Assembly: GCF_004357995.1 (NCBI RefSeq)
Contig: NZ_SMTK01000005.1
Span: 124,001-188,000, forward strand
DNA from: Arthrobacter crusticola
GTDB lineage: Bacteria; Actinomycetota; Actinomycetes; Actinomycetales; Micrococcaceae
DNA length: 64,000 bases
Direction of reading: 5' to 3'
Part shown: positions 28,016-36,563 of the stretch, one piece after another
Position numbering within the stretch: position 1 is the stretch's first letter
How the letters are laid out: each line of letters opens with the position of its first letter
The notes under the pieces: generated by a model
Told to the model about the DNA's origin: nothing
Databases searched by the model: none
What the model saw: only the letters and a program-made list of their open reading frames with translations
Program-made: the position numbers and the translations under genes

Positions 28016-28423
28016 TCAGCCAAGCGCTGCGGCGAGTTCCCGGCACGCGTTCTCGCACCGACGGCAGACCTCGGCGCAGATCCTGCAGTGTTCGTGCATT
28101 GAGGCGTGGGTTTCGCATTCCTCGGCGCACGCGCGGCATGCCGCCTCGCACGCGGCCAGGACCGCCCGGGTGAGGTTGGCGTCGTAGGCGGTGTGGCGGG
28201 ACAGCACCTTGCCGGTCGCCAGGCACACGTCGGCACAGTCGAGGTCCGTTCGGATGCACTTGGTGAGGTGCGCCACGGAGTCCTCGCTCAGGCACGTGTC
28301 GGCGCACGCGGTACAGGTCTGGGCGCATTCGAAGCACGCCGTGATGCATTCGATGAGCCGGTCCCGGTCGATACCACCCAGGTCCTTGGGGTACGTCTCA
28401 AGCATTGCGGCAATGGTGCTCAT
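28016..28423 (-). CDS. Four-helix-bundle copper-storage-like (Csp/DUF326) protein
   Basis: A 135-residue protein containing 18 cysteines, mostly in CxxxC or CxxC spacing along predicted helices (ECITACFECAQTCTACADTC, ACEAACRACAEEC, HCRICAEVCRRCENAC). This is the pattern of cytosolic copper-storage proteins, where inward-pointing Cys bind many Cu(I) ions in the tetrameric bundle. The ATG at 28423 has AAGGAG seven bases upstream. It converges on the PadR-partner gene 5 bp away. No copper-responsive regulator is adjacent. Confidence 0.92.
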   Translation of the reverse strand: MSTIAAMLETYPKDLGGIDRDRLIECITACFECAQTCTACADTCLSEDSVAHLTKCIRTDLDCADVCLATGKVLSRHTAYDANLTRAVLAACEAACRACAEECETHASMHEHCRICAEVCRRCENACRELAAALG

Positions 28424-28720
28424 GGGTCTGCTCCTTCTGCAGGGGTCCGGTGTGGAGCGGACGGCGAATCCGGTCGCCCGTGGCCACCACGGTAACCAGC
28501 GGCACCCTGCGCGGCCAGCAGATTTCGGAAACCGCGTGCGCGGGCAGGCGGACGGATTCCCGTACCCCATATCGCGGATCCGGGGACTTCGGGCCAGGCC
28601 CTCCCCGGCCGGCGCGCAAGCAACAAACGAGGGTACGCGCGGTGGGCGCGAGGACTAGGGTCGGTAGCGTCAGAGCCCCGGGCACACCCTCGAGGAGCCC
28701 TTACCGGGAAGGTGAGATCC

Positions 28721-30034
28721 ATGGCTGAAGAGGCAGCATCGATCCGGGCCGCGGCGCTGCCGCTGTCCTCGGAGACCGACCTTGACCCGCTGCTGGAGCG
28801 CATCGGCGATGCCCGGTACGTCCTGATCGGCGAAGCCTCGCACGGAACGCACGACTTCTATGCCTGGCGGGCGGCGCTCTCCCGGCGCCTCGTCGAGGAG
28901 AAGGAATTTTCCTTCGTCGCAGTGGAGGGCGACTGGCCGGACTGTTACGCAGTCCACCGCTCCGCGACTTGTGCACCGGAGGCTCCGGAGGACCCGCGTG
29001 AGGCACTGCGGGGCTTCGACCGCTGGCCGACCTGGATGTGGGCCAACGACGATGTCGCGGGCTTCACCCGGTGGCTGCGGAATGGAAATGCGGCCCGCGA
29101 GGCGGATCGGAGGGTCGGCTTCTATTGTCTCGATGTGTACAGCCTGTGGGAGTCGCTGCGGGCAGCCCTTGAATACCTTGAGGAGCACCACCCGCAGCAC
29201 GTCGAGAGTGCACTTGCGGCCTTCCGCTGTCTGGAGCCCTACGCCGAGGACCCCCGGTCCTATGCCCGGGCCATGCAGTGGGTGCCCGGTGGGTGTGAAC
29301 CCGAGGTCCTGAGGCTCCTGGCTGAACTCCGGTCCTCCATCGCGGATGACGGCGGAGGTGACCGGTCCGGCCGCTTCAATGCCGAACAGAACGCCCGGTC
29401 CGCCGCGGGGGCGGAGGCCTACTACCGGGTGATGGTGAAGGGCAAACCCGATTCCTGGAATGTGCGGGACCGGCACATGGTGGAGACGCTCGAGGAACTG
29501 ATGAAGCATCACGGTCCCGGTGCCAAGGCCATCGTGTGGGAGCACAACACCCATATCGGTGATGCCCGCTGGACGGACATGGCCGACGCAGGCATGGTCA
29601 ACGTCGGTCAGCTGGTCCGCGAGGCCCATGAACCGGAAGAGGTGGTGCTCGTCGGTTTCGGCACCCATTCCGGAAGCGTGCTCGCCGCCTCACGGTGGGG
29701 CGCACCCGTCCGTTCAATGACCATGCCGGCGGCGCGGAGGGGAAGCGTCGAACGCCTCCTTCACAATGTCCTGGGAGCAGACAGTTCGGCCCTCTTCGTT
29801 TTCGATGGCGGGGAAGCCGAATGGGCAGCGGACTTCAGGTGCCACCGGGCCATCGGTGTGGTTTACCACCCCCATGCGGAGCGGTGGGGAAACTACGTGC
29901 CGACGGTGCTGAACCGGCGGTATGACGCCTTCCTGCGGATCGATGAGACGACGGCGCTGGCACCGCTGCAGGAACCCTCCGAGACGGGAGCGGACCGCGC
30001 CGGCGAGTTGGAAACCTGGCCCAGCGGCACCTAG
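28721..30034 (+). CDS. Erythromycin esterase-like protein
   Basis: A 437-residue protein of the EreA/EreB-like family. Visible landmarks are LIGEASHGTHDFYAWRAALSRRLVEE, which contains the catalytic-type Glu and His, FVAVEGDWPDCYAVHR, and AIVWEHNTHIGDARWTDM. Ere enzymes open macrolide lactones by hydrolysis, but many chromosomal homologues act on other substrates, so resistance should not be assumed. ATG at 28721 is favoured over the GTG at 28712 because GGTGAG lies at the right distance. Confidence 0.88.
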   Translation: MAEEAASIRAAALPLSSETDLDPLLERIGDARYVLIGEASHGTHDFYAWRAALSRRLVEEKEFSFVAVEGDWPDCYAVHRSATCAPEAPEDPREALRGFDRWPTWMWANDDVAGFTRWLRNGNAAREADRRVGFYCLDVYSLWESLRAALEYLEEHHPQHVESALAAFRCLEPYAEDPRSYARAMQWVPGGCEPEVLRLLAELRSSIADDGGGDRSGRFNAEQNARSAAGAEAYYRVMVKGKPDSWNVRDRHMVETLEELMKHHGPGAKAIVWEHNTHIGDARWTDMADAGMVNVGQLVREAHEPEEVVLVGFGTHSGSVLAASRWGAPVRSMTMPAARRGSVERLLHNVLGADSSALFVFDGGEAEWAADFRCHRAIGVVYHPHAERWGNYVPTVLNRRYDAFLRIDETTALAPLQEPSETGADRAGELETWPSGT

Positions 30035-30105
30035 TCGATACCCCCTGCCGGGGTGATACTGGGGCGGTCCGGCTGGCCCGAGCCGCCCATCCCGGGGCCA
30101 CGGAA

Positions 30106-30750
30106 TCAGTGGGCGGCGTGGAAGCGCCGGCGGCGGTACCGGGGCTCCTCGATCTCGTCGAGGACTGCCAGGGCGAGGTCGGCGGCTGAGATTGTCGATT
30201 TCCCCTCCGCATCGGCGAGCAGGATGTCGTCACTGAGACGGTAGCTGCCCTTTTCCTCCGCAGGGGCCCAGACGCCGAAGCTCACCGGGGGGCTGACGTA
30301 GAACCAGTCGACGTTTTCCGGCGAATTCTTGAGCATCTCAAGGAGCGAGATGCCGGTCTCCACCTCCAGGCGCACAGGCTCGGGCACCGTGCCGACATCA
30401 TAGAGCCGGGGCCCCTCCGGTGCGACAAGGAGCGAGGAAGCACCCCCCATGACGCCGAGGCGGATCCCGGTCCCGGCCGTCAGGGCGATCAGGCGCTCCA
30501 CCAGGCCTTCCTCCTTGCCCGCCATCTCTCCGCGGGGGGCCACGCTCTCGAAGACGATATCACTGCCGGCCACAACCGTTTCGAGGAAATCCGGGTCAAG
30601 CACCGATCCAGGAGTATAGGTGACCCCCGGAAGCGGGTCCGCCGGCCGGTTCCGGCTCACTACGACGACGTCATGGCCGCGCCGCTGCGCCTCCCTGGCG
30701 ACGGCGCTTCCTGTGTAACCGGTTCCCCCAAGTACGGTGATGCGCGCCAT
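30106..30750 (-). CDS. NAD(P)-binding epimerase-like (atypical SDR) protein
   Basis: A 214-residue protein with the dinucleotide loop ITVLGGTGYTGSAVAREAQRRGHDV, typical of NAD(P)H-binding atypical SDRs such as the YwnB/NmrA-like group. It lacks the YxxxK catalytic pair, which suggests a sensor or reductase of unknown substrate. The conserved end DDILLADAEGKSTISAADLALAVLDEIE is present. GGGAGC lies before the ATG at 30750. The frame continues upstream through the 15-bp repeats but that part is not conserved-looking. Confidence 0.85.
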   Translation of the reverse strand: MARITVLGGTGYTGSAVAREAQRRGHDVVVVSRNRPADPLPGVTYTPGSVLDPDFLETVVAGSDIVFESVAPRGEMAGKEEGLVERLIALTAGTGIRLGVMGGASSLLVAPEGPRLYDVGTVPEPVRLEVETGISLLEMLKNSPENVDWFYVSPPVSFGVWAPAEEKGSYRLSDDILLADAEGKSTISAADLALAVLDEIEEPRYRRRRFHAAH

Positions 30751-30799
30751 CTGCTGCTCCCTCTCGTCGGTTGTCCGGGCTCCGGTGGTCCAGGGTTTC

Positions 30800-30859
30800 G
30801 GTGATTCCGGCTGCGGTAATCCCGGCTGCGGTGATCCCGGCTGCGGTGATCCCGGCTGC
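30800..30859. repeat. 15-bp tandem repeat, four units
   Basis: Four contiguous 15-bp units at 30800-30814, 30815-30829, 30830-30844 and 30845-30859, consensus GGTGATCCCGGCTGC. The first two units differ from the consensus by one base each. The array is 50 bp upstream of the start of the SDR-like gene, in its likely promoter region. Confidence 0.92.
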
Positions 30860-31026
30860 GTGGGCCAGCATGCCCGCACCAGGTTGCGGTGTCCAGACCT
30901 CGTGCTCTCGGACCCATCCTCCGCCGCCACCCGGGAGATCCCAAGCACCGCCCGCACCGCGGCGCACTGTTACGGGTGCGGACTCGCACAAGCGGGTGGG
31001 CGCAGGACCGCCTCAACCTCCCCGGC

Positions 31027-31042
31027 CGCCCCCCCCCCCCCC
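31027..31042. repeat. Homopolymer tract of 16 cytosines
   Basis: An uninterrupted run of 16 C residues lies in the 392-bp gap between lysG and the SDR-like gene, which otherwise holds the 15-bp repeats and C/A-rich sequence. No gene is convincing here. Such tracts are prone to slippage and to assembly error. Confidence 0.9.
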
Positions 31043-31142
31043 ACCCCCGGATCGCGCCGCACCCAGCCCTCCCCGGCCATCCCCAAGACCGCACCGCACC
31101 CCGGGACAGCGCCGCAACCCGGATTGCGGCTCACCGTCCCCC

Positions 31143-32024
31143 TTAGCGGAGTACCGCTGCCGCCCCGCGGATGGCTGCCGCCACTTCGTCAAGCGCCGCC
31201 GAGCCGTGCCGCCATTGCTGCCAGTGCAGGGGAACGTCGACGAATGCCCCGGTGTCAAAGGCGGCAAGGGTCCGTCGGCGGGGGTCGCGGGCCAGCTCGG
31301 GTTCCGGCAGCAGCCCCCACCCCATGCCCAACGCAATGGCCTCCCCGAATTCGTGGGCGGCCGGAATGTAGTGGCGGGGCGGGCTGCCAGGCTGGACGCC
31401 CCGGTCCCGCAGGTACCGGTCCTGCAGATCGTCCTTCCGGTCGAAGACGACCACCGGGGCGCGGGCGAGCGCCCCGGGAGTCACTCCGTCCGCGAACCAC
31501 TCGCGCCGAAACTCCGTGGTGCACACCGGCAGGTAGCGCATCACGCCCAGCGGCCGGGCCGTGCACCCCTGGATCGGCGCGCCCGTGGAGGTGATGGCGG
31601 CAGCGGCAGCACCGTTGCGCAGCAGTTCGAGCGAGTGCTCCTGGTCCTCGCGAAGCACCTCGAGCTGCAGCGTCCGCGCCAGCGGCGCCAGGGCCGGCAG
31701 GGCCCAGGTATTGAGCGAATCGGCGTTGATGACGATCGTGAGGCCGCGGCCCGCGGCCAGATCGTCCGATCCCAGCTCGGTGAGGACATCGGCGGAGAGC
31801 AGTTCGAGCTGTCGGGCAAAGCGCACGACGGCCTGGCCGGCGTCGGTCAGTTCGACGGGGCGGGTCCGCCGGAGCACCGGGCGCCCGACGGCGGTCTCCA
31901 GAGCCCGGATGCGCTGGCTCACCGCGGACGCGGTCACGGACAGGGCGGACGCGGCCGCCTCGAAGCTGCCGGTGGAGGTGATGGCGGCCAGCGTCCGCGC
32001 CTGATGGGGATCAATCTCCTTCAT
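31143..32024 (-). CDS. lysG: LysR-type regulator LysG/ArgP
   Basis: A 293-residue LysR protein. The N-terminal helix-turn-helix reads DPHQARTLAAITSTGSFEAAA and TASAVSQRIRALETAVGRPVL, with the effector domain following (TIVINADSLNTWALPALAPL, a strand typical of ArgP/LysG). LysG activates the divergent exporter lysE in response to lysine, arginine or histidine, and the divergent LysE gene confirms this assignment. The 68-bp gap between them holds an operator-like dyad. Confidence 0.93.
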   Translation of the reverse strand: MKEIDPHQARTLAAITSTGSFEAAASALSVTASAVSQRIRALETAVGRPVLRRTRPVELTDAGQAVVRFARQLELLSADVLTELGSDDLAAGRGLTIVINADSLNTWALPALAPLARTLQLEVLREDQEHSLELLRNGAAAAAITSTGAPIQGCTARPLGVMRYLPVCTTEFRREWFADGVTPGALARAPVVVFDRKDDLQDRYLRDRGVQPGSPPRHYIPAAHEFGEAIALGMGWGLLPEPELARDPRRRTLAAFDTGAFVDVPLHWQQWRHGSAALDEVAAAIRGAAAVLR

Positions 32025-32029
32025 TAGAC

Positions 32030-32051
32030 CTTCTTATCAGGCTTTAGGAAG
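32030..32051. promoter_or_regulatory. Operator-like dyad in the lysG-lysE intergenic region
   Basis: The 22-bp sequence at 32030-32051 has an interrupted dyad, CTTCnTA-N8-TAnGAAG, and contains a T-N11-A match of the LysR type. It begins 6 bp upstream of the lysG start codon and ends 41 bp before lysE. LysG binding is the expected role. Confidence 0.6.
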
Positions 32052-32092
32052 ATGAGCTGTTCTAATTTTGGTGCTGTGCCTACCGTGGGAGA

Positions 32093-32695
32093 GTGATCCT
32101 TCCTGTTGCTGCCGGCCTGACCGCCGGCCTCTCACTCATTATTGCCATCGGCGCCCAGAACGCCTTCGTCCTGCGGCAGGGGCTGCAACGCTCCCATGTC
32201 GCGCTGGTGGTCGCCGTCTGCGCCCTGTCGGACCTGGTCCTCATCGTGCTGGGGGTGGGCGGGCTGGGCGTGGCCATCGAGCGGGCCCCGCTGCTTCTCG
32301 AGGTCGTCCGGTGGGCCGGCGCTGCATTCCTGCTTGGCTACGCGGTCCTTGCCGCCGTCCGGGCCATCCGTGGCGAGCACCTTGACATCCCCGGTGCGCA
32401 GGAGAAGCGCACCTGGAAGGCTGCCCTGGGAACGTGCCTGGCGCTCACCTGGCTGAACCCGCACGTCTATCTGGATACGGTCCTGCTCCTAGGGTCGTTG
32501 GCGAGCTCTCACGGCGTGGACGGCCGTTGGTGGTTTGCCGCCGGTGCGGGTCTGGGCAGCATCGTGTGGTTCTCCGCCCTCGGCGTCGGCGCCCGGTTCC
32601 TCGCACCCGTCTTCCGCCGCCGCAGCGCCTGGCGCGTCCTTGACGGGGCGATCGCCGTCCTCATGGCGGCACTGGCAGTGTTCCTCGTCATCTAG
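32093..32695 (+). CDS. lysE: LysE/ArgO-family amino-acid exporter
   Basis: A 200-residue membrane protein with about six helices and the LysE signature LSLIIAIGAQNAFVLRQGL near the N-terminus, plus LTWLNPHVYLDTVLLLGSLA in the middle. LysE exports lysine and arginine by proton exchange, protecting against excess when peptides are consumed. GTG start at 32093 with GGGAGA immediately upstream. Divergent from lysG, its probable activator. Confidence 0.95.
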   Translation: MILPVAAGLTAGLSLIIAIGAQNAFVLRQGLQRSHVALVVAVCALSDLVLIVLGVGGLGVAIERAPLLLEVVRWAGAAFLLGYAVLAAVRAIRGEHLDIPGAQEKRTWKAALGTCLALTWLNPHVYLDTVLLLGSLASSHGVDGRWWFAAGAGLGSIVWFSALGVGARFLAPVFRRRSAWRVLDGAIAVLMAALAVFLVI

Positions 32696-32742
32696 GCCCT
32701 GCCCGGCGCGTGTGAGGGTCGCGCCGGCGGCTGCCGGAAACG

Positions 32743-32778
32743 ACGAAGGACCGCCCCAGAGCCGGAGCGGTCCTTCGT
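32743..32778. terminator. Bidirectional terminator between lysE and the amino-acid permease
   Basis: A perfect 12-bp inverted repeat (32743-32754 and 32767-32778) with a 12-base loop, 47 bp after the lysE stop and 43 bp after the stop of the convergent permease. Confidence 0.85.
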
Positions 32779-32821
32779 ATGCGCGGTGCCTTGCCGGTGA
32801 CCGGCGCGGGCGCCCGCGCGC

Positions 32822-34303
32822 CTAGCGGGAGAGGGTTTCGAGTTCGGCGGCACGTACCGCCTTATGCTCCTCGATCCGTGCCTGCTGCACCGGAGTCTGC
32901 CGGTTGAAGTACCAGGCGACGCCGAGGATCAGGAACCAGACGGGCGCGACGACGAGGGCCAGCCGCGTGTCGGCCGCCTGAGCCAGGGCGACGAGCATGA
33001 AGCCGAAGAAGCCCAGCACGACGTAGGGCATGAACGCCGATCCCGGCATCTTGAAGGCCGATGCTTCGTGCAGCGCGGCGCGGCGGCGGCGGAACACGAT
33101 GTAGCTGATCAGGATCATCGACCAGACGAACATGGTCAGCACCGAGGCCACCGAGGTGACGACGGTGAAGGCTTCGATCACCGAGTCGCCAGCGTAGAGC
33201 AGCACGAGTCCGGCCAGGAGGAAGATGCAGGAGAACAGCAGCGCGTTCTGGGGAACCTTGCGGGGGCTGAGCCGGCCGAAGGCCTTCGGAGCGTTGCCGT
33301 CCTGAGCGAGCCCGTAGACCATGCGCGAGGTGGAGTAGATTCCGGAGTTGGCGCTGGAGGCTGCTGAGGTCAGAACCACGAGGTTGATCACCACTGCGGC
33401 GATGCCGAGCCCGGCGAGGGAGAACATGCCGATGAACGGGCTGGTGGCCGGGTCAATGCTGCGCCAGGGGTTGACCGCCATGATGACGACGAGCGCACCG
33501 ACGTAGAACAGGAGCACGCGCACCGGGATCGAGTTGATGGCCCGGGGCAGGTTCTTCTCGGGGTTCTTTGTCTCGGCGGCCGCGGTGCCTACGAGTTCAA
33601 TGCCTGCGAAGGCGAAGATGGCGATCTGGAAGCCGAGCACGAAGCCGAAGATTCCGTGCGGGAACATGCCGCCGTCGTTCCAGATGTTGGCCAGGCTGGC
33701 CTCCTGGCCGCTGGGCGAGGTGAAGTGCGTCAGGATCATGATGGCGCCGGTGACGATGAGCGCGATGATTGCGACGACCTTGATGATGGCGAACCAGAAT
33801 TCGGCCTCGCCGAACGCCTTCACTGTCGGGAGGTTCAGGAGCACCAGGACCACCGGGGTGATCAGGGCCGGGATCCACAGCGGCGTTCCGGGGGCGAGCT
33901 CGTCGACGTAGCTGGCGATTGCCACGATGTCCGCGACACCGGTGACCACCCAGAAGAACCAGTAGGACCAGCCGGTGAAGAACCCGGCCCAGGGGCCGAG
34001 CAGATCGCCGGCGAAGTCGCTGAAGGATTTGTAGCTGAGGTTGGACAGCAGGATCTCGCCCATGGCCCGCATGACGAAGAACAGCATGAAGCCGATGATC
34101 ATGTAGACGAAGATGATCGAGGGACCGGCGAGCGAGATGGTCTTGCCCGACCCCATGAAAAGACCGGTGCCGATTGCCCCGCCGATGGCGAGCAGCTGGA
34201 TGTGGCGGTTGCTCAGTGCCCGCGAGAGATGGGGTTGGGAGCTGCTTGAGCCCGCGGTGGCAGGCGCCGATAAGGGCGCAGCGTTGGTTGTGCGTTCAGG
34301 CAT
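32822..34303 (-). CDS. Amino-acid permease, AAT family (CycA-like)
   Basis: A 493-residue transporter with 12 helices. The N-terminal signature RALSNRHIQLLAIGGAIGTGLFMGSGKTI and GWSYWFFWVVTGVADIVAIASY, with ASSANSGIYSTSRMVYGLA in the second half, match the AAT family and most resemble the D-serine/D-alanine/glycine carrier CycA. Substrate is inferred. The ATG at 34303 follows AAGGAAA. The open frame extends 30 codons further without a good ribosome site. A second permease lies upstream on the same strand, 154 bp away. Confidence 0.9.
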   Translation of the reverse strand: MPERTTNAAPLSAPATAGSSSSQPHLSRALSNRHIQLLAIGGAIGTGLFMGSGKTISLAGPSIIFVYMIIGFMLFFVMRAMGEILLSNLSYKSFSDFAGDLLGPWAGFFTGWSYWFFWVVTGVADIVAIASYVDELAPGTPLWIPALITPVVLVLLNLPTVKAFGEAEFWFAIIKVVAIIALIVTGAIMILTHFTSPSGQEASLANIWNDGGMFPHGIFGFVLGFQIAIFAFAGIELVGTAAAETKNPEKNLPRAINSIPVRVLLFYVGALVVIMAVNPWRSIDPATSPFIGMFSLAGLGIAAVVINLVVLTSAASSANSGIYSTSRMVYGLAQDGNAPKAFGRLSPRKVPQNALLFSCIFLLAGLVLLYAGDSVIEAFTVVTSVASVLTMFVWSMILISYIVFRRRRAALHEASAFKMPGSAFMPYVVLGFFGFMLVALAQAADTRLALVVAPVWFLILGVAWYFNRQTPVQQARIEEHKAVRAAELETLSR

Positions 34304-34457
34304 GAAGAGGTTTCCTTCCGCAGGCGGGCGGTGCGAGGCAGGCCGCACCGACTGCGTGATTGTGACGGACATGACAGACCTAAAACCCTGCATTCTGTCT
34401 GACCGAGAGTCAAATCAGACGCTGCCGGGGCTACGGCCCGCGGACCCGTGCGGAAGG

Positions 34458-35900
34458 TTACCCCTGCCGTTCGGCGCCGGCGTTCGTCTTCTTGTTGACG
34501 AACCAGGTGATAGCCCACAGCACCACGCCGATCGCCAGCAGTCCGCCGGCGATCTGGTACTGGATCACGTCCCGGCCGACCCAGGGTCCGGCGAGGAAGG
34601 CACACAGCACTGCCGCAATCAGGGGCAGCGGGCCCGGTGAGGTGAAGAATACCTTGCGGTTTGGGTCCCGCTTGCGGCGCAGGATGACGCAGGCGACGTT
34701 GACCACGGTGAACACGCACAGCAGCAGGAACGCGGTGGTTCCGGAAAGGTTGGCGACGACGTTGCTGTCCGGGTCGCTGGTGACGTACAGGATCAGCCCC
34801 AGGGCGAGAACCGTGGAGAACAGGATGCCGGCCCACGGCGTACGGCGTCCCGGGAGCACCTTGCCCAGGGGCCGCGGCAGGACGTTCTGGCGGGCCATGC
34901 CGTAGATGAGCCGGCTGGCCATCAGCATATTGATCAGGGCGGTGTTCGCCACGGCGAAGACGGCAAGGAAGGGGAAGATATTGTCGATCGGGAAGTCCGG
35001 GGAGCCTTTCTCCACCACCTCGAGAAGCGCGGCGCCTTCGGCCTCCCGGATCCCTTCGAGCTCCGTGGGGGTGAGTACAGTGACCACGGAGACCGCCACC
35101 AGCATGTAGAGGATCACCGCGATGCCCAGGCCCGTCAGCATGGTCCGCGGAAAGATCCGCTCCGGATCCTTGACCTCCTCGACCATGTTCACCGAATCCT
35201 CAAAGCCGACCATCGCAAAGAAGGCGATGGAGGTGGCTGCCGTGACCGCAAGGAACAGTCCCTTGTCCTCGTAGTCGTTGAAAACGGTGATCTGTTCGAG
35301 GTTCCCGCCGCCCCGGGCGATGACGAAGAAGCCAACCCCGATCACGATGCACAGGGCGGTCATCTCCACCACGGTGAGCACCACATTGAACTTGACGCTC
35401 TCCCCCACCCCGCGCAGGTTGATCAACGCGAGCAGCAGCATGAAGCCGATGGCGACCGCGGTGATGACACCTTGACCGGGCACGTCCATCCACCCGTTGA
35501 TTTCGAGCCCGCCGAAGAAGTTCTGGGCGAGGACGTTCGCGGAGGTCGAGGCGCTGGTGATGCCTGAACAGACGACGGCGAAAGCGACGAGGAAGGTGAT
35601 GAAGTGGATCCCGAACGCCTTATGGCAGTAGAGCGCCGCCCCCGCCGCCTGGGGGTACTGGGTGACCAGTTCGAGGTAGGAGAACGCGGTCATCGTCGCG
35701 ACGACGAAGGCCAGGAGGAACGGAAGCCAGACGATGCCGCCGACCGTCCCGGCCATGGTGCCGGTGACGGCATAGACGCCGGCGCCCAGAATGTCTCCGA
35801 CGATGAACAGGAGCAGGAGCTTTGGTCCGAGGACCCGCTTAAGCGCCGGTTCCTCCCCCTCGCGGGCCGGCTCGGTTACTGGTTCAGAAGTCGTGCTCAT
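34458..35900 (-). CDS. APC-superfamily amino-acid permease
   Basis: A 480-residue transporter with about 12 helices, related to the cationic-amino-acid/APC group: LLLLFIVGDILGAGVYAVTGTMAG at helix 1, AVTAATSIAFFAMVGFEDSVNMVEEVKDPERIFPR in the consensus helix 6/loop, and MLMASRLIYGMARQNVLPRPL. Substrate unknown. It shows little similarity to the neighbouring permease beyond the fold. Divergent from the VOC gene at 36183. Confidence 0.9.
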   Translation of the reverse strand: MSTTSEPVTEPAREGEEPALKRVLGPKLLLLFIVGDILGAGVYAVTGTMAGTVGGIVWLPFLLAFVVATMTAFSYLELVTQYPQAAGAALYCHKAFGIHFITFLVAFAVVCSGITSASTSANVLAQNFFGGLEINGWMDVPGQGVITAVAIGFMLLLALINLRGVGESVKFNVVLTVVEMTALCIVIGVGFFVIARGGGNLEQITVFNDYEDKGLFLAVTAATSIAFFAMVGFEDSVNMVEEVKDPERIFPRTMLTGLGIAVILYMLVAVSVVTVLTPTELEGIREAEGAALLEVVEKGSPDFPIDNIFPFLAVFAVANTALINMLMASRLIYGMARQNVLPRPLGKVLPGRRTPWAGILFSTVLALGLILYVTSDPDSNVVANLSGTTAFLLLCVFTVVNVACVILRRKRDPNRKVFFTSPGPLPLIAAVLCAFLAGPWVGRDVIQYQIAGGLLAIGVVLWAITWFVNKKTNAGAERQG

Positions 35901-36060
35901 GGTGACCTCCCGTTGCTGGTGCGCACCCCCGAAGGGGAACAGCGGCCGGAGTCCGGACCCGGATAGAACCTACTTCACTCCTTCGCGGGCCCCTTGGCAA
36001 CAGGTATTGGGCAACCGCGCTGATGGCGGGCGCGAGGCAGGACCACGGAAAGGCCCGGCA

Positions 36061-36094
36061 TTGCGGGCCGGAGGACCGGCAGTGCGGCCCGCAA
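36061..36094. promoter_or_regulatory. Inverted repeat in a divergent intergenic region
   Basis: A perfect 10-bp inverted repeat (36061-36070 and 36085-36094, 14-base loop) lies in the 282-bp gap between the permease and the VOC gene. It could be an operator or a leader hairpin. No gene is seen in the gap. Confidence 0.4.
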
Positions 36095-36182
36095 GGGAGT
36101 TCCCCCTGTCGCGCGGCGGCGCTCAGTGCCATTCTGGGGCTACCGGCCGCGTGCGGCGGCCCCGACGAGGAGGAGATGAACC

Positions 36183-36554
36183 ATGTTCGCTGATACCAAG
36201 GCCTTCCCCGGTCTGGCGGTGCGCAGTCTTGAGGATGCCCGGCGGTTCTACGGTGACACCCTCGGGCTCAGGACGTCCGAGGAGCACGGCCTGATGTGGC
36301 TGCACCTCGCCGGAGGACGGGACACCCTCGTCTACGAGCAACCCGACTCCACTCCCGCGAGCTACACGGTCCTGAATTTCGAGGTGGACGACATCGACGC
36401 CGCCGTCAGCGCGCTCACCGAGCGCGGAGTGCGCCTTGAACGCTACGACGGCATGGAGCAGGACGACGCCGGCGTCCACCGCGGCGGAGGCCCCTTCATC
36501 GCCTGGTTCAAGGACCCGTCGGGAAACGTGCTGTCGGTGCTGCAGGAGCGGTAG
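36183..36554 (+). CDS. VOC-family (glyoxalase-fold) protein
   Basis: A 123-residue protein. KAFPGLAVRSLEDARRFYGDTLGLR opens the fold and FIAWFKDPSGNVLSVLQ closes it with the conserved Glu position occupied by Ser/Val, so metal-dependent catalysis is uncertain. A strong AGGAGGAG lies nine bases before the ATG. Convergent with map, 9 bp apart. Confidence 0.85.
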   Translation: MFADTKAFPGLAVRSLEDARRFYGDTLGLRTSEEHGLMWLHLAGGRDTLVYEQPDSTPASYTVLNFEVDDIDAAVSALTERGVRLERYDGMEQDDAGVHRGGGPFIAWFKDPSGNVLSVLQER

Positions 36555-36563
36555 CTCCGCCCC

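Noticed and set aside
28721-30034. Dedicated macrolide-resistance determinant
   Set aside because: The gene looks chromosomal, with normal composition and no resistance or mobile context. Only the fold supports Ere-like activity.
31013-31336. Minus-strand coding frame through the C16 tract (poly-Gly/Arg)
   Set aside because: Low-complexity translation overlapping the end of lysG with no ribosome site. It looks like a shadow frame.
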